A stretch of 36,527 nt of DNA from Candidatus Omnitrophota bacterium (GCA_028716705.1 JAQUPI010000014.1:1-36527), one strand, 5' to 3'; shown: positions 1 to 9,622, numbered from the stretch's first letter. Notes: generated by a model from the sequence alone, not told the origin. Made by a program: numbers and translations.

Positions 1-299
1 AAATCGTAAGTATTATCGCTGTCCGCGATGATTATGTACCTGCCTCGCGCTTCCCGGATGCCTTTCAGGTACGCCGCGCCGTAACCGTGCCTTGGCTCAA
101 GGACCACTTTCGCCCCGCGGGACTCCGCGACCTCCCTTGACCGGTCAATCGAACCGTTGTCCGCGACGATCACCTCTCCCGCGATACCTTCCCTGGCGAA
201 CGTTTCTTTGATCTTGTCCACGCAGATGCCGACGGCCTGTTCTTCGTCCAGGCAGGGCAGCACTACCGATACATCAATATTATCATTTTGCTTTACCAT
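1..299 (-). CDS. Family 2 glycosyltransferase, Dpm1-like (3' part outside window)
   Basis: The first 99 codons of a GT-A fold family 2 glycosyltransferase are visible, and the rest lies beyond the window edge. It opens with a hydrophobic beta strand (VSVVLPCLDEE), followed by a nucleotide-site strand ending in VIVADNGSID. Further on come HGYGAAYLKGI and the metal-binding DSDNTYDF, the form seen in dolichol/polyprenyl-phosphate mannosyltransferase-like enzymes. Such enzymes move a sugar from a nucleotide sugar to a polyprenyl phosphate at the cytoplasmic membrane face. The ATG overlaps the end of the STT3-type oligosaccharyltransferase gene by 7 bases, so the two are probably co-transcribed and translationally coupled. 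That pairing suggests it supplies lipid-linked sugar for protein glycosylation (inference). The exact sugar cannot be read from sequence, and any C-terminal membrane domain is out of view. Confidence 0.85.
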   Translation of the reverse strand, partial: MVKQNDNIDVSVVLPCLDEEQAVGICVDKIKETFAREGIAGEVIVADNGSIDRSREVAESRGAKVVLEPRHGYGAAYLKGIREARGRYIIIADSDNTYD

Positions 300-2806
300 A
301 CGATATTGAAAACCCGGGTATACTTATTGCCTTCTTCCGCTTCTATGAAAGGTTGAAAATGCTTCAATCCCTGGCCATTGAAAAAATAAAGCCGCGTGAA
401 TACGCTGTCGGCCAGCTCCGTGTCGAGCAGGACGCACTTGTAATTCCCTTCTTTCTTGAAAACCAGGGCCGAGAAGCCCAGGTTCGCTTTGGGAAAGGTC
501 GTCTTCGTGAAATTGTTACCCATCAACGTAAAAAGCGCCGCCGGTACCTGGTCACCGGGATTCGAACGGATCGTCTGCTCTTTGGGATTATAAATGAAAT
601 TATTGTCGAAAAAGACCACCCCGTCTTTCTCCTGGCCGTTTGCCAACCCGCTGTAAAACTGGACCCTATGGGAAAGCCAATCGTCTAAATTCCCGGACGT
701 GATCAGGAACGCCTCCTGGTAAAAATGCTGCATCTGCGCCGTATCCCTGCCGAGTTTCTTCAGGTGCTCCATGATCTGGTCTTTTTCTTTCTTCCGGAGG
801 TTATGGGCAATATAGACTTTAGTGAAGTCCCAGTTGCCCAGATACGATATGGCGGGCATCTTGTAAGGCATCGAGTCGTCCACGATGAAACAGGCGTTAG
901 CCGGCCGTTTAAAAAGCGCGGTCATCACTTCTTCCGCGGCGGGAATAGGCAGGAAATCCAACAAGATCTTTTGCGCCTGCTTGGGCGGATAGCCGATTAT
1001 GCTCTCTAAAAGCAGCGCCGACTGAGAAGGGTCTTTAAGGTGTTTATCGATGGTTTCGAACGCTTCGTTTCCTGAATTGTTAAGCATGCGCAAGATCCCG
1101 ATCGCCTTCTTTTCGTCATTGGTCAATAAGGCCCTGGCCATCCAATAGGCCTGCGGGGTATCCTGGCTCTGCCCGTCGAATATTACCCTCCTGCCGGCGG
1201 CGACCTTGAACCAATCCCCGAAATCCCACCAGGAGTTGAGTATCGTGTCCTGCGGTGTCTTCTCCTTCACTATGCTGAGCACCTTATACCAGGAATCGTT
1301 CATAAGAGGGTATATGTTTTCCGCGGTCCGGCGCGCCCTGCCCATAAACCCGAAGGTCAATACGGCGAAGACCGCGAAATACCATACCGCGGCCCATAAC
1401 TTGATGCTCTTTCTCAGGAAAACATAGACATCATTGATCGCCCAACCCAAAAAAACGCCAAGGGGCACCAGTATAAATACCGCGAACCTGATACCCCGGG
1501 TGCTCGCGAAGAACATCGAGATAAACCATAACGCGAGGATGATAAAAGCCCGGCGCTTAAAAACGGGGTATTTCCTGTCAAAAATTACCCGCGCCGATAT
1601 TATCAACAGGCAGGCCAGGGAGAGCCCGAAGATAAAATTTCCTCCCGCTGAACCCGCGATCTCGCGCAGGTTCATCGTCCTCAGTTCCCCGACAGTGGAA
1701 TATACGTTCGGCCAGATGGAGCTCATCAACGGCTTATTCAAAACAAAGGCCATCCTTATCCGTTTATAGAAATCAGACAGCGGCCAAAAGCCGCAAAGTA
1801 AGACGATCCAGGCGGTGCCGCACAACAATAACGCGGAGAGGGAAAACGAATGTTCCTTCAGCGAATAAGCAGTATCGGCTTTAAAGTAAACCTTCCTGAA
1901 GAATAAAGAGCCGATCGCGAGGAATTCGTAGATCACGATTATGGCGGGTATGAACCACCAGTATGTCCAATTCGAGCAGAATATCCCTATCCAGAAACCG
2001 GAAAAAATAAGCCAGGGAAGCTTATCCTTCCTGCTTCGGCCGTCATAAGAGAGAAGGTATCCCCAGGCGGCCATTAACGGGAACAGGAGGTTCAGGATAT
2101 CCTTATCGAACCATCCGGCGGTGCTGCGGGGAAGGAATATGGGGCCCAACCCCGCGAAGAGGCAGGTTAAAGCCGCTCCGGCGGGGCCGCAGTAGCGCAG
2201 TGAAAACAGGTATAAACAGGTAATAAAGACCGCTATGAAAAAAAGGGGAAGATAAAAAAGGAAGGTGAACAGGGGCACGCGCGTAAAAAGCGAGAATAGC
2301 TTATAAAGGAAAGCGCTGAAATAAAAAAGGAACTGGTCCCAGAAAAGATACATCCCTTTAGGCGCGAGCATGAAAAGGTCCAGCTGTTTACCGTAGACCT
2401 TTTCATCTCCCGGATAGCCGTGGCGGATGACATTATCCACATACCTCGCCCAGTGCCAGCAGTCCAATTCCATGAGATAAGTCTGGCCGTTTTCATCCTG
2501 GTACTTATCTTTAAGCTTGGAGTATCCTTCTTCTATCTGCCCGCGCAGGCCGCGGTTGTTTTGCCTGTGGTATTCCCTGATCCTGGATTTTATCAGCCTG
2601 TCCTTTGCCAGGGGATTAAATTGGGGGAATTTCCGGTAAACATCCTGCGCGATCATCTGCTGGGCCACCTGCCTGACCACGTTTTTGGCTGTTTTTCTCA
2701 GCTGGGGGAAATATATCGTGAACGTGCGGAAATAGATGTTCAGCGAAAGGACGAATATCAGCGGAGCGATGAAGAAGATGATCTTTTTTCTATCGGGACG
2801 GGGCAT
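293..2806 (-). CDS. STT3/PglB/AglB-family oligosaccharyltransferase
   Basis: This 837-residue polytopic membrane protein of the GT66 family is predicted to transfer a lipid-linked glycan to asparagine in N-X-S/T sequons outside the cytoplasmic membrane. The family's catalytic motifs are visible in order. There is an acidic first external loop (ELDCWHW, D115), the second acidic motif GWFDKD (231-236), the TVGE form of the SVxE/TIxE motif (371-374), and WWDFGDW (526-532). The last is the WWDYG acceptor-binding signature with F for Y. About a dozen hydrophobic segments precede residue 490, and the C-terminal third is soluble. Its length lies between bacterial PglB (~710) and archaeal AglB (~860 or more). 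The start follows the response-regulator stop by 37 bases without an obvious Shine-Dalgarno. The Dpm1-like gene overlaps its end. The substrate glycan is unknown. Confidence 0.9.
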   Translation of the reverse strand: MPRPDRKKIIFFIAPLIFVLSLNIYFRTFTIYFPQLRKTAKNVVRQVAQQMIAQDVYRKFPQFNPLAKDRLIKSRIREYHRQNNRGLRGQIEEGYSKLKDKYQDENGQTYLMELDCWHWARYVDNVIRHGYPGDEKVYGKQLDLFMLAPKGMYLFWDQFLFYFSAFLYKLFSLFTRVPLFTFLFYLPLFFIAVFITCLYLFSLRYCGPAGAALTCLFAGLGPIFLPRSTAGWFDKDILNLLFPLMAAWGYLLSYDGRSRKDKLPWLIFSGFWIGIFCSNWTYWWFIPAIIVIYEFLAIGSLFFRKVYFKADTAYSLKEHSFSLSALLLCGTAWIVLLCGFWPLSDFYKRIRMAFVLNKPLMSSIWPNVYSTVGELRTMNLREIAGSAGGNFIFGLSLACLLIISARVIFDRKYPVFKRRAFIILALWFISMFFASTRGIRFAVFILVPLGVFLGWAINDVYVFLRKSIKLWAAVWYFAVFAVLTFGFMGRARRTAENIYPLMNDSWYKVLSIVKEKTPQDTILNSWWDFGDWFKVAAGRRVIFDGQSQDTPQAYWMARALLTNDEKKAIGILRMLNNSGNEAFETIDKHLKDPSQSALLLESIIGYPPKQAQKILLDFLPIPAAEEVMTALFKRPANACFIVDDSMPYKMPAISYLGNWDFTKVYIAHNLRKKEKDQIMEHLKKLGRDTAQMQHFYQEAFLITSGNLDDWLSHRVQFYSGLANGQEKDGVVFFDNNFIYNPKEQTIRSNPGDQVPAALFTLMGNNFTKTTFPKANLGFSALVFKKEGNYKCVLLDTELADSVFTRLYFFNGQGLKHFQPFIEAEEGNKYTRVFNIVW

Positions 2807-2843
2807 ATGGATGAGCTTAACCGGGCGGGGATCGCCTTGGCTG

Positions 2844-3233
2844 TTATTTCTTAAGTTTTTTATGGGTCCTCAGGGTTGATTCCAGGAGCGCCAACCCTTC
2901 CGCGAAATCCTTTCCTTTATAAAATATCCCGGATATCCCGAGTTTGGATATGTCGCCGATACTGGGATCATCGACATAGGCGCTTATTATTATTATCGGC
3001 ACATCCTGGTTGAATTCCCTTATTTCGCGGATGGCTTCCATGCCGCCCATTACGGGCATCCTTATATCCATAAAAATAATGTCGGGGTTGTTGTCTTTCA
3101 ATTGTTTTATGGCGTTTTCCCCGTTATCCGCGGATATGACGGCATATCCTTTCGACTCAAGCCAGAAGGTCATGACCTTCCTGAAATCCGCTTCGTCATC
3201 TACGACCTGGACAAGGATCTTCTTGTCGCTCAT
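2844..3233 (-). CDS. Single-domain response regulator (CheY-like receiver)
   Basis: This 129-residue protein consists only of a receiver domain. The acidic pair DD (12-13), the phospho-acceptor Asp (D56 in IIFMDIRMP), the switch Ser (S84 in IIISAY) and Lys (K106 in FYKGKD) are all present. The Lys is followed by G rather than the usual P. I chose the MSDKK start because it follows AAAGGAGG at ideal spacing; an in-frame ATG further upstream has no such site. There is no output domain, so it probably works by protein-protein contact or in a phosphorelay. It starts 41 bases after the histidine kinase gene, its likely cognate partner. Confidence 0.92.
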   Translation of the reverse strand: MSDKKILVQVVDDEADFRKVMTFWLESKGYAVISADNGENAIKQLKDNNPDIIFMDIRMPVMGGMEAIREIREFNQDVPIIIISAYVDDPSIGDISKLGISGIFYKGKDFAEGLALLESTLRTHKKLKK

Positions 3234-3274
3234 ATTGCCTCCTTTGCCGGGCGGCCTCACCGCTCAGCACTTCG

Positions 3275-4681
3275 CTATTTTAAGGGCAGAGTGAAAACGA
3301 ACTTTGACCCGTGATGCCCGTCGCTTTCAGCCCAGATCTTTCCTCCGTGGCGGTTCACTATCTCCTTGGCGATGGATAGGCCTATGCCCGTGCCGCTTAT
3401 ATCGGTAGTAGGCCTGTCCGAAACTTGATAGAATTTATCGAAGACCTTTCCGATAACTTCCGGAGGTATGCCTATCCCCGTATCCGCGACGCTCACTTCC
3501 ATCTCCTTCGCCTGGTTTATATTGGCTTCAATAAAGATCTTGCCGTCATTCGGCGTGAATTTAACCGCGTTCCCTATAAGGTTATTCAACACCTGCAATA
3601 TCCTGTCCGTGTCTATGCTCGGCTCGGGAAGGCCCGGAGGGATCCGCATTTCGATCGCGATCGACTTTGTGCCGGCCCAGGCCTTCAGGCTCTCCACTGC
3701 CTCGGTGATCACGCCGGCGATCGACACCGGCTCCGGCTTAAATTGCGTCCGGCCGGCCTCCAGCTTTGAGAGGTCAAGCAGGTCATTGACCAAAAAACCC
3801 AATCTCTTCAGGTTGCGTTCCGCTATATCGAGAAGCTGCCTCTGGTTCTCATTGATCCCGCTGGTATCCTCCCCGAGGATAAGCGATAATGATTTATCGA
3901 TAGCCACCAAAGGGGTGCGCAGCTCATGAGATACGCTGGCGACAAAATTACTTTTGAGCTGGTCCAGCTCTTTCTGCTTGGTAATGTCGCTTAAGACGGA
4001 AACCATGCCTACGGTCTGGCCGTTCTCATTCTCTATGACGGCGCTGCTTGCCCGCAGGATCTTCTTCGTTTCATCGCGTTGGCTGACTACCGTGATCTCC
4101 CTTTCTTCCCTTTCTTCGTCGGATTTAACCAGCGACACCAGCTGCTCTTCCTTGAGGTCCTCCATGAGGGACTTGCCTATTTTTTCTTTCCTGGAGATAC
4201 CGAGCAGCTTTTCCGCCGCCGGGTTCATCATTATGACCTTTCCGTCGGCATCGATCACCACCAGGCCCTCGGCTATGCTGCGTATGACGGCCTCTGTCTT
4301 CTTTTTGTCGGAAAGTATTTTATTGTATTTTTTCCAGGCGATCTCCTCGTTGAGCTTCTGCTCCTTGATGGCTGTTTCATATTTCTTGTTCAGTTCCTGG
4401 GCGGTATTGCTGATCCTTTTCTGGAGCTCTTTGTAAAAAACATCGGAGATCCTCATGGCCGCTTCGTGCCGGGAATCATGTGACTCCACTATATTATCGA
4501 TCGCCTCGAAGATGGTGCGCTTAAGCGGTTCATCGGCAAGGATATCGGCGTCCGGGACCTTTCTCTTTAAATTAACCGCTCTCCTGGAATGGGAGGATAA
4601 TTTCGCCAGATTGACCAAAAGTAAGGCGACCAAAACGCTGAGAACCGCGGTCGCCAGGTATATTAGCATCAAAGGTGACAT
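3275..4681 (-). CDS. PAS-containing sensor histidine kinase
   Basis: This 468-residue protein has a single N-terminal membrane segment (about 5-28) and then a long cytoplasmic helical region (about 60-125). It continues with a PAS domain (about 130-235), a HisKA dimerisation domain with the phospho-acceptor H252 in SHELRTPL, and a HATPase_c domain. The catalytic domain shows the N box (NLIGNAVKF, 367-375), G1 (DTGIGIP, 400-406) and G2 (GTGIGLSIAKE, 430-440). No periplasmic sensor loop exists, so the signal is probably sensed in the cytoplasm or membrane through the PAS domain. A Shine-Dalgarno GGAGGTAA lies before the ATG, and a promoter-like TTGAGA/TACCAT pair lies just upstream. The downstream response regulator is the obvious partner. 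The stimulus is unknown. Confidence 0.93.
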   Translation of the reverse strand: MSPLMLIYLATAVLSVLVALLLVNLAKLSSHSRRAVNLKRKVPDADILADEPLKRTIFEAIDNIVESHDSRHEAAMRISDVFYKELQKRISNTAQELNKKYETAIKEQKLNEEIAWKKYNKILSDKKKTEAVIRSIAEGLVVIDADGKVIMMNPAAEKLLGISRKEKIGKSLMEDLKEEQLVSLVKSDEEREEREITVVSQRDETKKILRASSAVIENENGQTVGMVSVLSDITKQKELDQLKSNFVASVSHELRTPLVAIDKSLSLILGEDTSGINENQRQLLDIAERNLKRLGFLVNDLLDLSKLEAGRTQFKPEPVSIAGVITEAVESLKAWAGTKSIAIEMRIPPGLPEPSIDTDRILQVLNNLIGNAVKFTPNDGKIFIEANINQAKEMEVSVADTGIGIPPEVIGKVFDKFYQVSDRPTTDISGTGIGLSIAKEIVNRHGGKIWAESDGHHGSKFVFTLPLK

Positions 4682-4713
4682 CTCTAAAGATTACCTCCGA
4701 TAATTATCATGTA

Positions 4714-4742
4714 ATGGTATCATAAAAGGACCTCTGTCTCAA
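4714..4742 (-). promoter_or_regulatory. Predicted sigma-70 promoter of the histidine kinase/response regulator pair
   Basis: On the minus strand TTGAGA (4737-4742) is separated by 17 bases from TACCAT (4714-4719). The predicted start lies about 25 bases ahead of the kinase ATG and leaves room for its GGAGGTAA ribosome-binding site. The -10 box matches the consensus at four of six positions only. Confidence 0.45.
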
Positions 4743-4753
4743 GAGAAATAATA

Positions 4754-4785
4754 GGGGACGCTTCTATTTTTCAGGAAGCGTCCCC
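4754..4785. repeat. REP-like perfect hairpin between rpoD and the kinase gene
   Basis: GGGGACGCTTC (4754-4764) and its exact reverse complement GAAGCGTCCCC (4775-4785) enclose a 10-base loop. It begins 25 bases after the rpoD stop and could end rpoD transcription, although only a weak T-rich run (TATTATTTCTC) follows on the minus strand. Palindromes opening with GGGGACG are, as I recall, common REP-type elements linked to RAYT (TnpA-REP) transposases in several phyla. No such transposase is in the window. Confidence 0.75.
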
Positions 4786-4809
4786 ATGTATGAGCAAACG
4801 GCTGGCGGG

Positions 4810-6375
4810 CTATTCCCTCTGGTGCACGAGGGTCATATCAAGAAAATTACGCAGTCTCCTGGAGCGGGTCGGGTGGCGGAGTTTCTTCAGCGCTTTCGCC
4901 TCGATCTGGCGTACTCTTTCGCGCGTTACTTTAAAAACGTTGCCCACTTCTTCAAGGGTGCGCGGGCAGCCGTCCGTAATACCGAAGCGCAGGACGAGGA
5001 TCTTCTTTTCTTTTTCTGTAAGCGTGCTGAGCACCGAATTCATCTCCTCTTTAAGCATGGTGCGCACGGTGGCGTTCGCCGGGGAAACCGCCTTTTTATC
5101 CTGGATAAAATCACCGAAATGGGTATCGCCTTCGTCTCCTATAGGCATCTGTAATGATATCGGCTCCTGGGCGATCTTTAATATGCCCTTTACCTTTTCC
5201 TGAGGCAATTTTATCTTTTGGGCTACTTCTTCAGGCAAAGGCTCGCGGCCGTTTTCCTGCACAAATATGCGCGAAAGCCTTATTATCTTATTGATAGTTT
5301 CGGTCAAGTGCACCGGTATCCTGATGGTGCGCGCCTGGTCCGCTATGGACCTGGTTATTGCCTGCCTTATCCACCACGTCGCGTAAGTGGAGAATTTATA
5401 GCCTCTTTTATATTCAAACTTTTCCACCGCGCGCATCAAGCCGATATTCCCTTCCTGTATCAAGTCGAGGAAGGAAAGGCCCCTGTTGGTATATTTCTTG
5501 GCGATGCTCACAACAAGCCTGAGGTTAGCCTCGACCAGGAGTTTCTTGGTCCGGTTAAACTTGATATGCGTGGATTTTATCAATTTCATCTGCTCTTTTA
5601 TCTTTGAGTAGGGTTCCCCCAGCCTCCTGAGTATGGCAAGCCTGCGGGACTCGATATGCAGGCGCTTATCTCTGGTCAAAGAACGGCCGGCGGCCATCTT
5701 TTGGCGCTCCAGCTGCTCCATCTCCCTTATCAGCGCCAGCAACCTGCGCACGGCCACTTCTATCACCGAAGTGGTAAAATTGAACTGCAATACGAGGGTC
5801 ATCTGCCGGGATTGGCTGCGCGTTGACCTTAGCTGCTGGACGATCCTTTTCATCCTTTTTAATATATTATTCTTTCTTACCTTGATGCCTTCCTTTACCA
5901 CTTCCTCAAGGTTGATGTTCCCTTCAAGTATGTTGTCGGCTACATCGAGTATCTCGTTTCGGGCGAACCTGGTGGCAATGACCGCCAGTTTGAATTTATC
6001 TTCAGCGGCCTCTATTTTTTTGGCCAGATCGATCTCATCTTCCCTCGAAAGCAGGGATATGGACCCCATTTGCTTAAGGTACATTTTCACCGGGTCATCC
6101 AAAGGCAAAAACCGCTCTTCTATCTTAAGCTGTTCGCTTAAAATTTCCTCTTTGGCTGATGATTCCAGGGGCTTTTCCGCCTCTTTTTCCTCTTCGCTCT
6201 CGATGACCTGGATATCCTCTCCCACCAATATGTCGAGGACGCGGTCTATTTCCTCAGAAGAGGTCACGCCTTCCGGCAGAAGGTCGTTTATTTCGTCATA
6301 AGTAAGAAAGCCCTTTTGCCTGCCCAAAGTGATAATTTTCTCAAAATCTTTTTTGCTGTATTCTTTCTTTTTCAT
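4810..6375 (-). CDS. rpoD: Primary RNA polymerase sigma factor RpoD
   Basis: This 521-residue sigma-70 directs core RNA polymerase to housekeeping promoters. An N-terminal region 1.1-like helical domain (about 1-60) and an acidic linker come first, then region 1.2 ([12 protein letters not shown]). A non-conserved insert of roughly 130 residues precedes region 2. Region 2 is close to universal, with [33 protein letters not shown] and the -10-reading [10 protein letters not shown]. Region 3 follows, then region 4.2 with the -35-reading helix-turn-helix ([20 protein letters not shown]). It starts 7 bases after the dnaG stop, with its ribosome-binding site inside the end of dnaG. This keeps the dnaG-rpoD pairing of the macromolecular synthesis operon. 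The TTGACA/TATAAT-like boxes seen across the window agree with such a factor. Confidence 0.97.
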   Translation of the reverse strand: MKKKEYSKKDFEKIITLGRQKGFLTYDEINDLLPEGVTSSEEIDRVLDILVGEDIQVIESEEEKEAEKPLESSAKEEILSEQLKIEERFLPLDDPVKMYLKQMGSISLLSREDEIDLAKKIEAAEDKFKLAVIATRFARNEILDVADNILEGNINLEEVVKEGIKVRKNNILKRMKRIVQQLRSTRSQSRQMTLVLQFNFTTSVIEVAVRRLLALIREMEQLERQKMAAGRSLTRDKRLHIESRRLAILRRLGEPYSKIKEQMKLIKSTHIKFNRTKKLLVEANLRLVVSIAKKYTNRGLSFLDLIQEGNIGLMRAVEKFEYKRGYKFSTYATWWIRQAITRSIADQARTIRIPVHLTETINKIIRLSRIFVQENGREPLPEEVAQKIKLPQEKVKGILKIAQEPISLQMPIGDEGDTHFGDFIQDKKAVSPANATVRTMLKEEMNSVLSTLTEKEKKILVLRFGITDGCPRTLEEVGNVFKVTRERVRQIEAKALKKLRHPTRSRRLRNFLDMTLVHQRE

Positions 6376-6382
6376 ATCGAAC

Positions 6383-8155
6383 CTACCTCTCTTTAATTAG
6401 GCAATGGAATTCCCGCATGAGACGCTGCAGCTTATCCTCGTCCTGCGATAATTGCGCCGCTTTTATCCGCTCATGCAGCTCCTGCTTTTTGGCCTTGAGG
6501 CGGTCATTCTTCAGCCTCCGGACGCAGTCATCTATAATTATGTCTTTGTTTTGTTCTGAGACCTCGGGCAGCAAAGCGGATTCGCGGATAAAACGGGATA
6601 CGGTCTCGTCGTCGATCCGGTTTATCAGTTTGTTCGTTTCTATATTCTTGCCTTGCCCGTTTAATTCGAACATGATGGAAACAACACGGCTGGCGCGCTC
6701 GTCAAGGAAATCCTCGGGGGAAAGCTTGCGCATCATGTCGTCGATCAACCCCTCCTCTTCAAGCATTAATTTAATGAGAAGCCTTTCCGTGGGATTCATC
6801 TCCGGCGCCCGCTTTACGGGCGGATTGTAAGTATCCCCGGGCGTTGCCTGCTTCATCTTGCTTAATTCCTGGAGCAGGGCGTCTTCTCTCAGGTCCAATT
6901 CCTGGGCAAGCCTTTTGATGTATTCTGTTTTTAAGATCGCGTTTTTGAGCCTGTTAATGGTAAGGAGGATCTCCGATGAAATTGCCGCCTTTGATTCGAT
7001 GCTTTTGGCGCCATGGCGCGCCTTTAAGATCTTTAATTTATAATCAAAGATATTTTCCGCGCGGTCGATCCTCTCTTTAAAAGCCGCGAACCCGTTTTTA
7101 CGCACAAAAAGGTCCGGATCAAGCCCCTCGGGGAGCGAAACCACTTTGACATCCATCCCCTCCTCAATAAATATATCGAGATTCCTTAGGGCCGCCATTT
7201 GCCCGGCGTTATCCGCGTCGTAGACCATCACTACATTACTGGTATAGCGTTTTATTAACCTGGCCTGTTCGATGGTGAAGGCGGTGCCGCAAGAGGCGAT
7301 GATATTTTTAAGGCCCGCCTGGTACGGCATGATAAAATCCAGGTACCCCTCCACAACCGCGACCGCGTCATTTTCCCTGACGGCTTCTTTGGAGAAATTC
7401 AGGCCGTAGAGGTTCCTGCCCTTTACATATACGGGCGTTTCAGGGGAATTGACGTATTTCGCCTGTTTCTGCGCCGCTTCCGCCGCGTCAGGCAATATCC
7501 TTGCCCCGAAAGCGATCACCCTGGTTTTAATATCAAATATGGGGAATATTATCCTGTCGCGGAACCTGTCGTAATAACCTCCGCCCTCTTTGGAAAGCAC
7601 AAGCCCGGCTTTCTCGAGCAGGGAAAGATTGAAACCTTTATTTCTCAGGTGGTTTGTCAGCGTTTCCCACCCCTTAGGGGCGTATCCTATCCTGAATGTT
7701 TTTATAGTTTCCTCGTTTAAGCCGCGCTTTAAAAGGTATTTTTTCGCCGGCAAGCCGCCCGGGGAATCCAGGCAGGATACATAATACGAAGCGGCGGCTT
7801 CATTTATTTTTAAAAGCAGCGCGGCAAGGCTGGATGAAGAAGGGTCTTTTCTTTCGTCCCGCGGCAAGGTAACGCCCGCTTTCCTCGCCAGCGTCTCCAC
7901 CGCCTCAGGGAATTCAAGGCGCTCGTATTGCATCAGGAAACCGAAGGCATTGCCTCCGGCGTCGCAGCCGAAGCAATGGAAGATCTGACGGTCAGGGGAA
8001 ACCATGAACGAAGGGGTCTTTTCGTGGTGGAACGGGCAGCAGGCGCGGAAATTCCTCCCCGCGCGCTTAAGGGGGATATAGGCGGAGATCAATTCGACGA
8101 TATCCACCCGGCTTAAAATGTCTTCTAAAATATTTTCCGGGATGCGGCCTGCCAT
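6383..8155 (-). CDS. dnaG: DNA primase DnaG
   Basis: This 590-residue primase makes RNA primers at the replication fork. The N-terminal CHC2 zinc finger is intact (C40, H43, C61, C64). The catalytic core includes [10 protein letters not shown], and the TOPRIM domain has its glutamate in VVEGYLD (E269) and the metal-binding DxD in YDADNAG (D313, D315). LPEGLDPD (341-348) follows. The C-terminal ~150 residues are helical and correspond to the DnaB-helicase interaction domain, which diverges widely between phyla. Length is normal for the family. The ATG sits 13 bases after the stop of the NIF3-family gene, and rpoD follows by 7 bases, so all are probably on one transcript. Confidence 0.97.
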   Translation of the reverse strand: MAGRIPENILEDILSRVDIVELISAYIPLKRAGRNFRACCPFHHEKTPSFMVSPDRQIFHCFGCDAGGNAFGFLMQYERLEFPEAVETLARKAGVTLPRDERKDPSSSSLAALLLKINEAAASYYVSCLDSPGGLPAKKYLLKRGLNEETIKTFRIGYAPKGWETLTNHLRNKGFNLSLLEKAGLVLSKEGGGYYDRFRDRIIFPIFDIKTRVIAFGARILPDAAEAAQKQAKYVNSPETPVYVKGRNLYGLNFSKEAVRENDAVAVVEGYLDFIMPYQAGLKNIIASCGTAFTIEQARLIKRYTSNVVMVYDADNAGQMAALRNLDIFIEEGMDVKVVSLPEGLDPDLFVRKNGFAAFKERIDRAENIFDYKLKILKARHGAKSIESKAAISSEILLTINRLKNAILKTEYIKRLAQELDLREDALLQELSKMKQATPGDTYNPPVKRAPEMNPTERLLIKLMLEEEGLIDDMMRKLSPEDFLDERASRVVSIMFELNGQGKNIETNKLINRIDDETVSRFIRESALLPEVSEQNKDIIIDDCVRRLKNDRLKAKKQELHERIKAAQLSQDEDKLQRLMREFHCLIKER

Positions 8156-8168
8156 ACCTGCATTTTCC

Positions 8169-9044
8169 TTAACGTTTATTCCTTCTTATTCTACGGAATC
8201 CTGAACAATCTATGGTGAGTAATTTCTCTTCTTCCTCTATCCTGTCCAACAGCAGGTTAAGGCCTAAAGTATCGGAGGAAACGTGCCCGGCGATGACCAC
8301 ATTAAGGTCGGCGTCTTTGACTCTCTTAAAATGCTCTTCGCTCAAATGCATGGAAACCAGGGTACGGACACCCGCCTTATACATATTCGGGTATATATCC
8401 TTATTGCCTTCGGTACCCCCGGTCATCTCCAAAAATATCCTGCCTGCCGAGCGCCTTGGGTTTCCCAGTATCACCCGCGGCCCGGAGTTATTGCGCCTGG
8501 CGTCTTCATATTCGGGGATTTTATCTAATAAATCCAGGATATCCTGGACTTTCCCCGGTTTTTCTCTATCAAAGAGTTTTCTTAAGAAATATGCCACGTG
8601 GTTATCCGCGGGGGTATGCACGCACATAAAGGGCAAACCTAAAATAGTCGCGGCATCCGTAGAGCGCATATGGTTCTGGGGCATGACCCTTCTTTCCACT
8701 TCCAGCCGGCGCTCTTCTATCATCTCCCTGGCGGTAGACTCTTCTATCCCCGCTTTTACCAGCATATCTACCTGCAGTCTCATGACCTCATAAAAGTGGG
8801 CGGCGGCCGCACCCTGCGGATGATGGGCAAGGACCAGGTCCAACCCTTCGGATCCGCGTATCTTATCGGCCAGCAGAAGCTCTCCCACATCGATGTCTAT
8901 CCCGACCATGATCTTCCGGACATCCGTGTCGGGGCTTCCGAAGAGAACGGCGGTATCTTCAAAAGACCCGAACTCTTCTTTTTTCCTGGGGTCGCGTTCT
9001 TTACCGAATTTTACCGCGAGCTCATAAAGACGGGAGAGTTTCAT
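8169..9044 (-). CDS. NIF3-like dinuclear metal-centre protein
   Basis: This 291-residue protein belongs to the NIF3/YbgI (GTP cyclohydrolase 1 type 2-like) family. Visible signatures are the metal-binding VLAHHPQG (H74, H75) and the C-terminal VIAGHVSSDTLGLN, which supplies the second His and an acidic ligand. The N terminus is less typical than in standard YbgI proteins, and the middle holds a long helical segment with many Arg and Glu residues. The biochemical role of the family is not settled, so no reaction is assigned. Its start overlaps the cvpA stop as ATGA, and dnaG follows 13 bases after its stop. NIF3-family genes near rpoD/dnaG are a known association in several bacteria. Confidence 0.82.
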   Translation of the reverse strand: MKLSRLYELAVKFGKERDPRKKEEFGSFEDTAVLFGSPDTDVRKIMVGIDIDVGELLLADKIRGSEGLDLVLAHHPQGAAAAHFYEVMRLQVDMLVKAGIEESTAREMIEERRLEVERRVMPQNHMRSTDAATILGLPFMCVHTPADNHVAYFLRKLFDREKPGKVQDILDLLDKIPEYEDARRNNSGPRVILGNPRRSAGRIFLEMTGGTEGNKDIYPNMYKAGVRTLVSMHLSEEHFKRVKDADLNVVIAGHVSSDTLGLNLLLDRIEEEEKLLTIDCSGFRRIRRNKR

Positions 9045-9622
9045 TTTTTTGCGAGGTCCTTTTGGATTTTCGTTACCGAATCGTTGAATTTCTCACTGCC
9101 CCTGAATTTGGAGACAACGCTCTGCCAAAGCCAGGTATACGCCCCTGGAGCTATTGCCAGGAGGCGTTTGCCGTAATAAGAATCTCTCACGCTGTGTTTA
9201 AAATAACCCAGCGGGATCACGACAAAAGAAAAGATGATCAGGCTTGCTAACAAAAAAGACCTGGCCAGTCCCAGTATAAGCCCTCCCCATTTGTTCAGCT
9301 TAGGGGCCGCTTCCATCTGCATAAAACGGGAAAGCAGTCTTCCCAGGAAAGCGAAAGAAAAATATCCGAAAAGCGCCAAGGCGGCGAAAGAAAACAAAGC
9401 CAGGTACTCAGGTAAAAAATTTATTTTTACCTGTCCGGTCAGGTAATCCGAAAGATCCACATAATAATGCAGGGAGAGGTAAATAGCGAACAAGGTCCCG
9501 AGCAGCTTGAAGAGTTCGGCCGGAAAACCGTTTTTTAAAGCTACATAAGCCACTCGGATGAATATAATTAAGAAAAATATATCCACCCAATTAAATCGCC
9601 GTAAGGCGTTTAACAATGCCAT
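9041..9622 (-). CDS. cvpA: CvpA-family membrane protein
   Basis: This 193-residue protein has four hydrophobic segments (about 13-30, 33-50, 70-92 and 112-135), the topology of CvpA/colicin V production proteins. The opening NWVDIFFLIIFIRVAYVALKNGF and the KWGGLILGLARSFLLA stretch are typical of the family. CvpA homologues are linked to envelope homeostasis, but their molecular activity is unknown. It is the first gene of the cvpA-nif3-dnaG-rpoD string and its stop overlaps the next start (ATGA). A strong promoter lies about 50 bases ahead of the ATG. No clear Shine-Dalgarno precedes the start. The C-terminal tail is charged and cytoplasmic. Confidence 0.85.
   Translation of the reverse strand: MALLNALRRFNWVDIFFLIIFIRVAYVALKNGFPAELFKLLGTLFAIYLSLHYYVDLSDYLTGQVKINFLPEYLALFSFAALALFGYFSFAFLGRLLSRFMQMEAAPKLNKWGGLILGLARSFLLASLIIFSFVVIPLGYFKHSVRDSYYGKRLLAIAPGAYTWLWQSVVSKFRGSEKFNDSVTKIQKDLAKK

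Noticed and set aside
5633-6301. A 222-codon plus-strand open frame opposite rpoD, and similar long plus-strand frames opposite the kinase (3954-4436), rsmE (11786-12316), the secretin (21628-22215) and exbB (27587-28273)
   Set aside because: Each lies wholly opposite a clearly conserved minus-strand gene, has Ser/Arg/Leu-rich low-complexity translation, and lacks any recognisable domain. They are mirror frames caused by codon bias.
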